This document shows, one piece after another, positions 5,826 to 12,401 of a DNA stretch of 12,748 nucleotides. Source of the stretch: Propionibacterium sp. (GTDB taxonomy: Bacteria; Actinomycetota; Actinomycetes; Propionibacteriales; Propionibacteriaceae); contig JAAYAO010000283.1 of assembly GCA_012719335.1 (NCBI GenBank), positions 1 through 12,748 of the forward strand. The letters run 5' to 3'. The notes below the pieces were generated by a model. The model had not been told where the DNA came from. It saw only the letters and a program-made list of their open reading frames with translations, and did not search any database. Each line of letters begins with the position of its first letter. Within the stretch, counting starts at the first letter, position 1. The translations under genes were made by a program, and so were the position numbers.

Positions 5826-7316
5826 TCAACTCGACAGGGAGAAGGTGCGCCGGTGGCCGGTGTCGGTGTCGTGCAACTCGACGGTGATGATGCCGTGCCG
5901 GTCGATCACGTACCGTTCCTCGATGATCGGGCCCTCCCCGTCGAGTCGGGTGACCGCGACGTGCTCCAGGCAACGACCGTCCTGCAGTTCGGGGATGAAC
6001 CCGAACCGCACCTCGGCGAAGGGCACCAGGTCACCGCGCGGTTCGCCGTCGGCCAGTGAGGCGTACTCGACGAAGCGGAACACCCCGAGGTTGTGCGCGG
6101 CCCGGTACCGCCGAGTGATCACGGTGTCCTGGGTGGGGGAGACCACCTCGCTGTTGCGCAGAATCGGGTCGAAGCTGACCAGGTGGCCGCCCTGCATCTC
6201 CCGGAACACCCCGAAGCCGCGGGAGAGGCGGTCGGTGAGCCGGTAGCCGGCCTCCGAATCGGTGGCGATTGCCAGCCCGATTGCCGTGGAGGCGGCCGGG
6301 AAGGGGGAGCGGTGCACCCGTCGTCCGAACCGTTCGCGCAACACCCGCGGCACCAGCGGCAAGCCGCTGGCCCCACCGACCAGGTAGATGCCGGCCACTT
6401 CGGCCAGATCGGCACGCTCACCCAGGTCACCGACCAGGGGCGTCATCGCCTCGACGGTGCGCAGGACGAGCGGTTCGGCCTTCTCGTAGAAGGTCTGCAC
6501 CGGCACCAGCACCACCTCGTTGCCGACCTCCAGCGCCATCCGTTTGGTTTGCGGGGAGAGCCGTTCCTTGGCGTCGCGGGCGTCGTCGATCAGGGCCGCG
6601 CGTTCGGTGCGATCGAGCGAGTCGTAGCGCCGGTTGACCAGTGCGGCCGCGACCATGGCCAGCTCTTCGTCGAAGTCGTCACCACCCAGGTGGTTCACCC
6701 CGACGCTGTTCTCGATGATGTGGTCGGTGCCCTCGATCCGCACCAGGGAGGCGTCGAAGGTGCCGCCGCCGAGGTCGTAGATCAACACCTGGTTGCGCCG
6801 TGACGTAATCGTGCGGGACTGCCGATGGGTGTACTCGAAGGCGGCCGCGGAGGGTTCGTTGATCATCGCGACCACGGTGAACCCGGCCCGGCGGAAGGCT
6901 TCCAGGGTGAGGAACCGCTGCGCCCCGTGGGCGTGGGCGGGCACCGCGACGGCACAGCGGCCGGGTCGTTGCCCGATCGTGGACGAACGTTCCAGGGCGG
7001 TGCCGAGGGCGGTCAGAAACTCGGTGACCAGATCGAGCAGGACGAAGTCCTGCTTCCCGATCCGCACGGTGGTGTCGGTGGTGACCCGGGCGTCGGCGAG
7101 CTCACGCTTGAACGAACGCAGCACCGGGGCACCCCGGGAGGCGGCATCGAGCGCTTCGAATCCGAAGACCAGCCGGCCGTCCACGACCGCGGCGGTACTG
7201 GGGAAGTACTCCTGGGTGTCGCCGTTGGTGTCCAGAAAACCGACGATGGGGTAGTTGCCCCGGTCCGCATACGCAACCACCGTTCTGGTGGTTCCGAAGT
7301 CCACGCCCAATTGCAT
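5826..7316 (-). CDS. Hsp70 family (DnaK-like) ATPase without the C-terminal lid
   Basis: The protein is 496 residues. The actin-like ATPase domain is complete: phosphate-1 GVDFGTTRT (4-12), a lysine at 70 in SFKREL matching the catalytic Lys70 of DnaK, INEPSAAAFEY (152-162), phosphate-2 YDLGGGTFD (180-188), GGDDFDEEL (211-219), AKERLS (249-254) and the adenosine motif VGGASGLPLVPR (313-324). About 150 residues follow. They look beta-rich and could be a short substrate-binding-like domain; the helical lid and any acidic tail are absent. DnaK proper is about 610-640 residues, and no grpE or dnaJ is adjacent, so this is a specialised Hsp70 paralogue, not the housekeeping chaperone. The ATG at 7316 has no ribosome binding site but a perfectly placed -10 box (7323-7328), indicating a leaderless mRNA. 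It probably forms an operon with the DUF4921 gene downstream. Confidence 0.9.
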   Translation of the reverse strand: MQLGVDFGTTRTVVAYADRGNYPIVGFLDTNGDTQEYFPSTAAVVDGRLVFGFEALDAASRGAPVLRSFKRELADARVTTDTTVRIGKQDFVLLDLVTEFLTALGTALERSSTIGQRPGRCAVAVPAHAHGAQRFLTLEAFRRAGFTVVAMINEPSAAAFEYTHRQSRTITSRRNQVLIYDLGGGTFDASLVRIEGTDHIIENSVGVNHLGGDDFDEELAMVAAALVNRRYDSLDRTERAALIDDARDAKERLSPQTKRMALEVGNEVVLVPVQTFYEKAEPLVLRTVEAMTPLVGDLGERADLAEVAGIYLVGGASGLPLVPRVLRERFGRRVHRSPFPAASTAIGLAIATDSEAGYRLTDRLSRGFGVFREMQGGHLVSFDPILRNSEVVSPTQDTVITRRYRAAHNLGVFRFVEYASLADGEPRGDLVPFAEVRFGFIPELQDGRCLEHVAVTRLDGEGPIIEERYVIDRHGIITVELHDTDTGHRRTFSLSS

Positions 7317-7322
7317 GCGGCG

Positions 7323-7328
7323 AGCCTA
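7323..7328 (-). promoter_or_regulatory. -10 box of the Hsp70-like gene, leaderless
   Basis: TAGGCT on the minus strand lies at -12 to -7 relative to the ATG at 7316. Box and spacing are identical to those of the pirin gene (8358-8363). No Shine-Dalgarno sequence is present. No clear -35 hexamer is visible 17 bases upstream. Confidence 0.6.
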
Positions 7329-7367
7329 ACAGCGGTCGGTGAATGCTCGGTGTCGGTTCGCAACCGC

Positions 7368-8351
7368 TCAGTTGCGGCTCACCAGGCGGGCGTTCGGCAG
7401 CTTCGGGGCCGGGATCGGATCGGGGGTTCCGGTGGGGAAGGGGCCGAAGATCTCCGGGCCGTCGATTGGGTGGTCCTCGAAGCCCAACTCGGCCTGGTAA
7501 CGCTGCCGGAAGGAGACGACCTCCTCGTGGCTGCGGCCGATGAAGTTCCACCACATCACGATCTTCTCCTCGAAGGGGACGCCGCCGATCACCAGCAAGC
7601 GGGCTCCCTCGGGGCCGGCGAGCAGGGTTGTGCTGGTGCGTCCGGGGGCGCTGTAGGCGACTCCGTGGGCGGGCAGGTCGGCCCCGTCCACCTGCACCGC
7701 ACCGGTGTCGAGCAGCACCCCGTACTCGAACTCATGGTTCAGCGGGGCGGCCCAGCGGGCCCCGGCCTCGAGCACGATCTCCGCGCCGACGATGGGCATC
7801 GGGTAGTCGATCGGGCTGGCCGCGCCCAACCATTCGCCGAGGAACACCCGGGCCACCCCACCGTCGATGGCGGTGTCCTCGGGGCGGAAGTGATCGAACC
7901 GGGGGGCGTCGTGTCGGGTGGCCTCCGGTGCGGCCAACCACAGTTGTGCCCCGTGCAGGATGTCGGTGTCGTCGGTGGAGAACTCCGAGTGGGTGACGCC
8001 CCGTCCGGCGGTCATCAGGTTGACCTCACCAGGCACCACCCGGGCCGCATTACCGGCCGAATCGAGGTGATCCACCGCGCCGGTGAACAGCCAGGTGACC
8101 GTCGACAGGCCGGTGTGCGGATGCCGGGCAACCTGCATGCCACCGGTGTCGGCGACCCGGTCGGGGCCGTAATGGTCGAGGAAGCACCAGGCACCGATCA
8201 TGCGGACGTCCCGGTGCGGAATGGTGCGCCGCACCGTCATCGCCCGCAGGCCGCCCAGGGGCACATCGCGCGCGGTCAGCACCTGCAGCGGTGCCGGGTC
8301 GTCGGTGGCCGAGCACTCGACCTCGTCGGGATTCTTCTCCTGATTGGTCAC
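7368..8351 (-). CDS. Pirin family protein
   Basis: A bicupin of 327 residues, close to or slightly longer than most bacterial pirins. The N-terminal cupin shows the four metal ligands expected from human pirin: His77 and His79 in HPHTG, and His121 and Glu123 in GRGVTHSE. The opening RRTIPHRDVRMIGAWCFLDHYGP is typical. Residues about 180-290 form the second cupin, which lacks metal ligands. Bacterial pirins have been reported to act as quercetinases or to modulate other enzymes; nothing here decides which. The GTG at 8351 is the only plausible start. It has a TAGGCT -10 box at -12 to -7, so a leaderless transcript is likely. The gene is divergent from tpx (185 bp gap) and lies 51 bp upstream of the Hsp70-like gene, which has its own promoter. 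Confidence 0.93.
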   Translation of the reverse strand: MTNQEKNPDEVECSATDDPAPLQVLTARDVPLGGLRAMTVRRTIPHRDVRMIGAWCFLDHYGPDRVADTGGMQVARHPHTGLSTVTWLFTGAVDHLDSAGNAARVVPGEVNLMTAGRGVTHSEFSTDDTDILHGAQLWLAAPEATRHDAPRFDHFRPEDTAIDGGVARVFLGEWLGAASPIDYPMPIVGAEIVLEAGARWAAPLNHEFEYGVLLDTGAVQVDGADLPAHGVAYSAPGRTSTTLLAGPEGARLLVIGGVPFEEKIVMWWNFIGRSHEEVVSFRQRYQAELGFEDHPIDGPEIFGPFPTGTPDPIPAPKLPNARLVSRN

Positions 8352-8357
8352 CAGGCC

Positions 8358-8363
8358 AGCCTA
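8358..8363 (-). promoter_or_regulatory. -10 box of the pirin gene, leaderless
   Basis: TAGGCT on the minus strand, six bases before the GTG at 8351, which is exactly -12 to -7. The hexamer and distance are the same as for the Hsp70-like gene. No ribosome binding site precedes the GTG. Confidence 0.6.
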
Positions 8364-8380
8364 GGTCGTCGGTCAACCCC

Positions 8381-8393
8381 CGCACCCGGTGCG
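8381..8393. promoter_or_regulatory. Perfect 13-bp palindrome in the pirin/tpx intergenic region, possible operator
   Basis: CGCACC, a single C, then GGTGCG. Relative to the inferred pirin transcription start at 8351 it covers about -31 to -43, overlapping the -35 zone, where a bound repressor would act. The protein that might bind is unknown. The rest of the 185-bp gap (8394-8520) shows no other clear element. Confidence 0.3.
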
Positions 8394-8522
8394 CAATGAC
8401 CGAATCCGCACGCATGGCGGGAGCCGCGACCACTATGGCTGCGAGGCCCCTGCCTGCTCGAGGTTTCAGTCATCGGGCAGCGACCGAACGCAGTGCGAGC
8501 AATCATTTTCAGCCGAAACCGT

Positions 8523-8530
8523 GCTAAACA
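8523..8530 (+). promoter_or_regulatory. Candidate extended -10 box of tpx
   Basis: TGC precedes TAAACA, which occupies -12 to -7 relative to the ATG at 8537. The last base departs from TANNNT, but an extended TG is present. This would again give a leaderless mRNA. An AGAAG at 8530-8534 is too close to the ATG to act as a normal ribosome binding site. Confidence 0.4.
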
Positions 8531-8536
8531 GAAGAC

Positions 8537-9034
8537 ATGGCAACCACTGCATTCAAAGGCAACACCGTCAACACCGTGGGTGACCTTCCGGAGGTCGGTT
8601 CGACCGCTCCGGGCATCGCGCTCACCGGTACCGATCTTTCCGATATCACCAGCGAGCAGTACGCGGGCCGCCGCGTGGTGCTGAACATCTTCCCGTCGGT
8701 CGACACCGGGGTGTGCGCGACCAGCGTGCGCCGCTTCAACGAACTGGCCGCCGGCCTGGACAACACCACCGTGATCAACGCCTCCCACGACCTGCCGTTC
8801 GCGCTGGGCCGGTTCTGCGGTGCCGAGGGCATCGAGGACGTGGTGTCGGGGTCGGGCTTCCGCACCGACTTCGGCTCCGACTTCGGCGTCACCATGACCG
8901 ATGGCCCGCTGGCCGGGCTGCTGGCCCGTTCGGTGGTCGTGCTGGACGGTGACGGCAAGGTGCTGTACACCGAGCTCGTCCCGGAGATCACCCAGGAACC
9001 CGACTACGACGCCGCGATCGCCGCTCTGGCCTGA
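8537..9034 (+). CDS. tpx: Thiol peroxidase Tpx, atypical 2-Cys peroxiredoxin
   Basis: Cytoplasmic peroxidase that reduces hydrogen peroxide and organic hydroperoxides with electrons from thioredoxin. The 165 residues match the family's usual length. The peroxidatic Cys60 lies in FPSVDTGVC with Thr57 beside it. The resolving Cys94 lies in DLPFALGRFCGAEG, which is nearly identical to E. coli Tpx. ITQEPDYDAAIAAL near the end is also diagnostic. The segment before DLPFA reads INASH where E. coli has CISA, an unremarkable difference. The ATG at 8537 gives a standard N-terminus. The gene is divergent from pirin, which suits a shared redox-response region, but no known OxyR or SoxR site is recognisable. 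Its stop lies four bases from the stop of the convergent HAD gene. Confidence 0.96.
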   Translation: MATTAFKGNTVNTVGDLPEVGSTAPGIALTGTDLSDITSEQYAGRRVVLNIFPSVDTGVCATSVRRFNELAAGLDNTTVINASHDLPFALGRFCGAEGIEDVVSGSGFRTDFGSDFGVTMTDGPLAGLLARSVVVLDGDGKVLYTELVPEITQEPDYDAAIAALA

Positions 9035-9038
9035 TCGG

Positions 9039-9668
9039 CTACCCCAGCAACACCAACGCATCGAGGAGCTGGTCGGCGACATGGTCGCTGGCCAGCTCCT
9101 TCGGTAACGGCAACCCGGGGGTGGTCAGAAAGAAGGTGCCCATCCCCGCCGCGGCGGCGCCGGCGGCGTCGATCGCCCGGTCGCCGATGGAGAGGCAGGA
9201 CGCCGGATCCAGACCATGCCGCTCGGCCATCAGCACATACATCTGCGGGTCGGGTTTACGCGCATAACCATCCGGCGCGCAGACCATGTCGTCCACCACC
9301 AAGCCGGTGGCCGCCAGCAGATCGGTCGCGCTGTCCCGGTCGCGGTGCGTGACCACCAGATTCAACCCACCGGCGGCGCGCACGGCATCGATGACCTCCC
9401 CGGCACCGGGCATCACCGGGGGCGGTTCGCTGCGCCAGAGCTGTTTCAGATCGGCATAGGCGGCGGTGAGTTCTGCGACCGTGACGTCGTAGCGCTCGGC
9501 CAGCGTCGACATCGCCCGGGAGGTGGAGGTGCGGGTCAGCCGCGCCACGTCGGCAACGTCGATCCGCACCCCGGTGGCGCCCACCCGTTGGGCGAACAGG
9601 GCGTCGATGGCCGGGTAGGTGTCCAGCAGGGTGCCGCCCATGTCCCAGACGACGTTGCGGTAGGTCAT
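9039..9668 (-). CDS. HAD superfamily (HAD-IA) hydrolase-like protein with an altered motif I
   Basis: The protein is 209 residues, a usual size for HAD-IA phosphatases of the phosphoglycolate phosphatase type. Motif I reads VVWDMGGTLLDTYP: the nucleophile Asp9 and Thr13 are present, but the second aspartate, normally the general acid/base two residues later, is Gly11. Motif II Thr107 (LVVTHRD), motif III Lys138 (ARKPDP) and motif IV Asp163/Asp167 (SIGDRAID) are intact. A helical cap fills about 18-85. I have a recollection of WDxGGTL variants in some Firmicute HAD proteins, so this may be a defined subfamily and not decay. Activity could be weak, altered or lost. The ATG at 9668 overlaps the stop of the DUF4288 gene as ATGA, implying translational coupling. 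Confidence 0.88.
   Translation of the reverse strand: MTYRNVVWDMGGTLLDTYPAIDALFAQRVGATGVRIDVADVARLTRTSTSRAMSTLAERYDVTVAELTAAYADLKQLWRSEPPPVMPGAGEVIDAVRAAGGLNLVVTHRDRDSATDLLAATGLVVDDMVCAPDGYARKPDPQMYVLMAERHGLDPASCLSIGDRAIDAAGAAAAGMGTFFLTTPGLPLPKELASDHVADQLLDALVLLG
9064..9100 (+). terminator. Hairpin inside the 3' end of the HAD gene, possible tpx terminator
   Basis: AGGAGCTGG (9064-9072) and CCAGCTCCT (9092-9100) form a perfect 9-bp stem around a 19-base loop, 30 bases beyond the tpx stop. Since the tpx and HAD stops are four bases apart, a tpx terminator would have to lie within the HAD coding region. Chance is not excluded, and only a weak T pair follows. Confidence 0.3.
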
Positions 9669-9952
9669 CCCCGAATTGTGACAGGTACCTCCCGGGACAG
9701 GAGTTCGGTGTCCCCGGCCAGGTCCTCATCGGTCAGCGGGGTCACCGATTCCACGCGCACCATGCGCTGTTCGAGTTTCTCCCCACCGGGGCCCACATAC
9801 CGGTAGGACTGGTTGCGTCCACGCAGTTCGGCACGCTCGCGCGCACCCCGGGGTGAATCGGCCCGCACCAACAGGAAGTCCTCGTGCCGGCGGGCCACCT
9901 CGGCACCGGTCGTCTCGTACAACAGAACGGCAAGGTAGGGCTGATCGGTCAT
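9665..9952 (-). CDS. DUF4288 domain protein
   Basis: The protein is 95 residues, one small domain with no signal or membrane segment. The pattern is YLAVLLYE near the start, then DFLLVRADSPRGARERAEL, then QSYRYVGPGGEKLEQRMVRV and finally GDTELLSREV. It fits DUF4288 as I know it: a short beta strand, a strand with an acidic helix, a SYxN/G-GE hairpin, and a final strand ending in ELxSR. The function of this family is unknown. The start is the ATG at 9952; an in-frame start at 9997 would add 15 unrelated residues. The base pattern CACCAT at -12 to -7 is only a poor -10 box. Its TGA overlaps the ATG of the HAD gene, so the two are very probably one operon. Confidence 0.8.
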   Translation of the reverse strand: MTDQPYLAVLLYETTGAEVARRHEDFLLVRADSPRGARERAELRGRNQSYRYVGPGGEKLEQRMVRVESVTPLTDEDLAGDTELLSREVPVTIRG

Positions 9953-9964
9953 ATCCCCATGGTG

Positions 9965-10033
9965 CTGCCGACGGCGCGGACGAACATCAGGTGTCACCCT
10001 GGGATCTCACCGATGAACCGGGCCTGCCGACGG
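9965..10033. repeat. 10-bp direct repeat in the DUF4288/transporter intergenic region
   Basis: CTGCCGACGG occurs at 9965-9974 and again at 10024-10033, 59 bp apart start to start. Between them, GGTGTCACC (9990-9998) is a perfect 4-1-4 palindrome. The region separates divergent genes and holds their promoters, so these could be regulator sites. Short GC-rich repeats also arise by chance. Confidence 0.3.
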
Positions 10034-10038
10034 TGCTC

Positions 10039-10044
10039 TACATT
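10039..10044 (+). promoter_or_regulatory. -10 box upstream of the transporter
   Basis: TACATT fits TANNNT and predicts transcription from about 10051-10053. The first ATG on such an RNA is at 10052 and opens a six-codon ORF (10052-10072), not the transporter frame. An in-frame transporter GTG also lies at 10054. No convincing -35 is seen. Confidence 0.45.
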
Positions 10045-10051
10045 GGGTCGT

Positions 10052-10072
10052 ATGTGTGGGGTGGTGTCGTGA
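10052..10072 (+). CDS. Possible leaderless leader peptide MCGVVS, overlapping the transporter start
   Basis: ATG at 10052, five sense codons, then TGA at 10070-10072. Its stop overlaps the transporter's GTG (10069-10071) in a GTGA arrangement. The ATG lies 8 bases from the last T of a TACATT -10 box, so it could be translated from a leaderless mRNA and hand ribosomes to the transporter by termination-reinitiation. Cys is its second residue. A six-codon ORF is easily accidental; the case rests on the alignment of -10 box, ATG and GTGA overlap. Confidence 0.35.
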   Translation: MCGVVS

Positions 10073-11640
10073 CCGAGTTGTTGTCCGCCTCCCCGTTGCT
10101 GACCATCATGGTCGTGGTCGCGCTCGGGGCCGCCGCCGGAATGATCCGCTTCGGCCCGCTGCGGTTCGGTGCGGCCGGCGCGCTGTTCGTCGGGCTCGCG
10201 ATCGGCGCCCTCGACCCGGCCCTGGGGGAGCATCTCGGCCTCGTCCAGACCCTCGGCCTGGCGCTGTTCGTGTACACCGTCGGGTTGGCCGCCGGGCAGA
10301 CCTTCTTCGCCGATCTGCGCAGTCAGTCCCCGGTGATGCTGCTGGGGGTCGGGGTCGCCGCCGCGGTGGCGGCGGTGGCGGTGTTGTTGGCGCGGGTCTT
10401 CGGCCTCGGGGACGGCATGATCACCGGTCTGTTCGCCGGGTCGCTCACCTCGACCCCGGCCCTGTCGGCCGCCACCAGCGCCACCGGCAGCAGTGACGCC
10501 GGTGTGGGCTATTCGCTGGGCTACCCGGTGGGGGTGGTGTTGGCGATCATCGCCGTCGCCCTGGTCGTCGGCCGAAACTGGCCGGGCGGGCGCGACAGTG
10601 CGGCCCCCGACAGTGAGGGGCTGACGGCCTGTTCGGTGCGGGTCACCACCGACGTGCCGGTGCGTTCGGTGCCCGGATGGGGTGATGAGTCGATCAAGAT
10701 GTCGTACCTGATCCGCGCCGGCCACACCCGGGTGATCTCACCCGGGGAAGACCTGCAGCCCGACGATCGGGTGCTGGTGGTGGGGGCGCCGGCCGCGGTA
10801 CAACGGGCGGTGGACTTTCTGGGTGAACGACTCACCGGCCAACTCACCGATGACCGCACCGACGTCGATTTCCGTCGCTTCGTGGTCTCCGACCCGTCGG
10901 TGGCCGGCCGTACCGTCGCCCAGTTGAACCTGCCCGGCCGGTTCGGTGGGGTGATCACCCGGGTGCGCCGTGGCGACACCGACCTGCTGGCCCGCGACGA
11001 CCTCGTCCTGCAGTTGGGTGACCGGGTGCTGGCCGTGGTGCCGCACGACGAGATGGATGCGATCACCGACTACCTGGGTGACTCCGAACGCAAGGTGTCG
11101 GAGGTCGACGCGTTGACACTGGGCCTGGGGCTGGCGCTGGGATTGTTGCTGGGCGCGATCACCGTCCCGTTACCCGGTGGGATCGCCTTCTCCCTCGGGG
11201 CGGCGGCCGGGCCGCTGATCGTCGGCATGATCCTCGGTGCGGTGCACCGTACCGGGCCGTTGATCTGGCAGATTCCGTTGTCGGCCAACCTGACCCTGCG
11301 CCAGTTGGGTCTGCTGCTGTTCCTGGCCACCGTCGGGTTGGCGTCGGGACAGAGCTTCGCCCAGCAGGCTTTCACCGCCGCCGGCCTGCGCGCCGGTCTG
11401 GTCGCGGCCATTCTGGTCACCACCGCGGCGGTGCTGTTGTTGGTGGGCGGGCGGCTGCTGGGGCTCAGTGCCCAACGCTCGGCCGGCTCCTTCGCCGGGT
11501 TCATCGGGCAACCCGCGATCCTGGCTTTCGCGATCGACAAGGTGGACGACGACCGGATCGAATCCGGCTACGCCAGCCTGTTCGCCCTGGGCATCATCAT
11601 CAAGATCCTCGCCGTCTATTTGATGGCCGCGGTGCTCTGA
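10069..11640 (+). CDS. Aspartate:alanine exchanger (AAE) family transporter with central TrkA-C/RCK_C domains
   Basis: An inner-membrane protein of 523 residues in two homologous halves. Helices cover about 8-170, then two soluble RCK_C-like domains (about 187-252 and 262-339), then helices about 345-523. The internal duplication is visible: LFVYTVGLAAGQTF (66-79) matches LFLATVGLASGQSF (417-430), and GLFAGSLTSTPALSAA (120-135) matches GSFAGFIGQPAILAFA (473-488). This layout is that of AspT, YidE and YbjL. AspT exchanges aspartate for alanine; most relatives have no known substrate, so I do not assign one. The GTG at 10069 gives the usual MTELL-type N-terminus right before helix 1. GTG 10054 would add five residues and is an alternative; the longer open frame back to 9853 is hydrophilic, Arg/Pro-rich and overlaps the divergent gene. 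Confidence 0.92.
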   Translation: MTELLSASPLLTIMVVVALGAAAGMIRFGPLRFGAAGALFVGLAIGALDPALGEHLGLVQTLGLALFVYTVGLAAGQTFFADLRSQSPVMLLGVGVAAAVAAVAVLLARVFGLGDGMITGLFAGSLTSTPALSAATSATGSSDAGVGYSLGYPVGVVLAIIAVALVVGRNWPGGRDSAAPDSEGLTACSVRVTTDVPVRSVPGWGDESIKMSYLIRAGHTRVISPGEDLQPDDRVLVVGAPAAVQRAVDFLGERLTGQLTDDRTDVDFRRFVVSDPSVAGRTVAQLNLPGRFGGVITRVRRGDTDLLARDDLVLQLGDRVLAVVPHDEMDAITDYLGDSERKVSEVDALTLGLGLALGLLLGAITVPLPGGIAFSLGAAAGPLIVGMILGAVHRTGPLIWQIPLSANLTLRQLGLLLFLATVGLASGQSFAQQAFTAAGLRAGLVAAILVTTAAVLLLVGGRLLGLSAQRSAGSFAGFIGQPAILAFAIDKVDDDRIESGYASLFALGIIIKILAVYLMAAVL

Positions 11641-11681
11641 ACTCTGGCGCGGTCGCCGGTGGGCTGGCAGGCTTGAGCACC

Positions 11682-12401
11682 ATGGAGACAATCAGCATCG
11701 AGATGTCCGACGGCACCTGTGACGCCCTGTTGTGGTTGCCCAGCAACCCCCGGCACGCGGTTCTGTGGTGCCCCGACGCCCTCGGCATCAGGCCGGCGAA
11801 TGTTCGCCAGTGCGAGAAGTTGGCCGAGTGGGGGGTCGCGGTGCTGATGGTCAATCAGTTCTGGCGGTACTACCGTCCGCCGCTGATCGCCGACGGATCA
11901 TCGGTGGGTGGTGAGGACGACGAGTTCGCCGCGAACGGGATGCGCAACTACAAGCAGTTCGACTTCACCGCCGTCGATCGGGATGCCCCGATCTGGGCGC
12001 GGTACCTGACCGAACGGTCCGGGCTCGACACCTTCTCCTACGTGGGGTTCTGCATGGGTGGCCGGGTCGGTGTCCGGGTGGCGGCAGCCACTGGACAGCA
12101 GTGCACCCACGTCACCGCCTTCCACCCCGCGGGCCTGATCCAGGACACTCCGGACAGCGAACACCTGATGCTGGATCGGGTGCAGTGCCCGGTGCATTTC
12201 TCCTACGCCGACGACGACCCGGGTGCAACCGCCGAGCAGCGGGCCCAGTTCGCCGAGGCAGCGTTGGAAGCCGGGGTGACCCTCACCGATGAACTGCAGG
12301 TCGGTGCGCTGCACGGCTTCATGATGGAGGACCGCCCGGTGTACCACCCCGAGGCCGCCGCCCGCGGCTGGGACTACCTGGCCGGCTTGTACCGCGACTG
12401 A
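11682..12401 (+). CDS. Dienelactone hydrolase family protein
   Basis: A cytoplasmic alpha/beta hydrolase of 239 residues, the usual length of the family. The nucleophile elbow is GFCMGG with Cys124, where most alpha/beta hydrolases carry Ser, and Cys is the hallmark of dienelactone hydrolases. The acid is in SYADDDPG (Asp177 is the likeliest), and the base is His211 in LHGFMMED. The archetype opens dienelactone to maleylacetate in chloroaromatic breakdown. Here no ring-cleavage genes are near, so the real substrate is unknown and a general esterase/lactonase role is possible. I choose the ATG at 11682; an in-frame TTG three codons earlier (11673) is the alternative. It begins 41 bp after the transporter stop on the same strand and may be co-transcribed with it. 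I see no clear ribosome binding site at normal spacing. Confidence 0.9.
   Translation: METISIEMSDGTCDALLWLPSNPRHAVLWCPDALGIRPANVRQCEKLAEWGVAVLMVNQFWRYYRPPLIADGSSVGGEDDEFAANGMRNYKQFDFTAVDRDAPIWARYLTERSGLDTFSYVGFCMGGRVGVRVAAATGQQCTHVTAFHPAGLIQDTPDSEHLMLDRVQCPVHFSYADDDPGATAEQRAQFAEAALEAGVTLTDELQVGALHGFMMEDRPVYHPEAAARGWDYLAGLYRD

Noticed and set aside
5791..5973. Upstream extension of the DUF4921 gene by 61 codons
   Set aside because: It overlaps the Hsp70-like coding sequence, and the ATG at 5790 has a proper ribosome binding site and starts just before the conserved N-terminus.
4747..6246. A 499-codon plus-strand frame opposite the DUF4921 and Hsp70-like genes
   Set aside because: Low-complexity antisense composition; both opposing genes have full family motifs.
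5826..7316. Housekeeping dnaK
   Set aside because: It is about 120-140 residues too short, lacks the helical lid, and has no grpE, dnaJ or hspR neighbours.
6825..8399. A 524-codon plus-strand frame opposite the Hsp70-like and pirin genes
   Set aside because: It is the mirror of two well-supported genes, Gly/Val/His/Asp-rich, without domains or a promoter.
9031..9042. A stop-containing palindrome at the tpx/HAD junction like those at 4397 and 12397
   Set aside because: Only three base pairs can form around the junction. The nearest real stem is at 9064-9100, inside the HAD gene.
9853..10068. N-terminal extension of the transporter by 72 codons
   Set aside because: The added part is hydrophilic, rich in Arg, Pro and His, overlaps the divergent DUF4288 gene and lies upstream of the -10 box at 10039-10044. 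Helix 1 begins just after the GTG at 10069.
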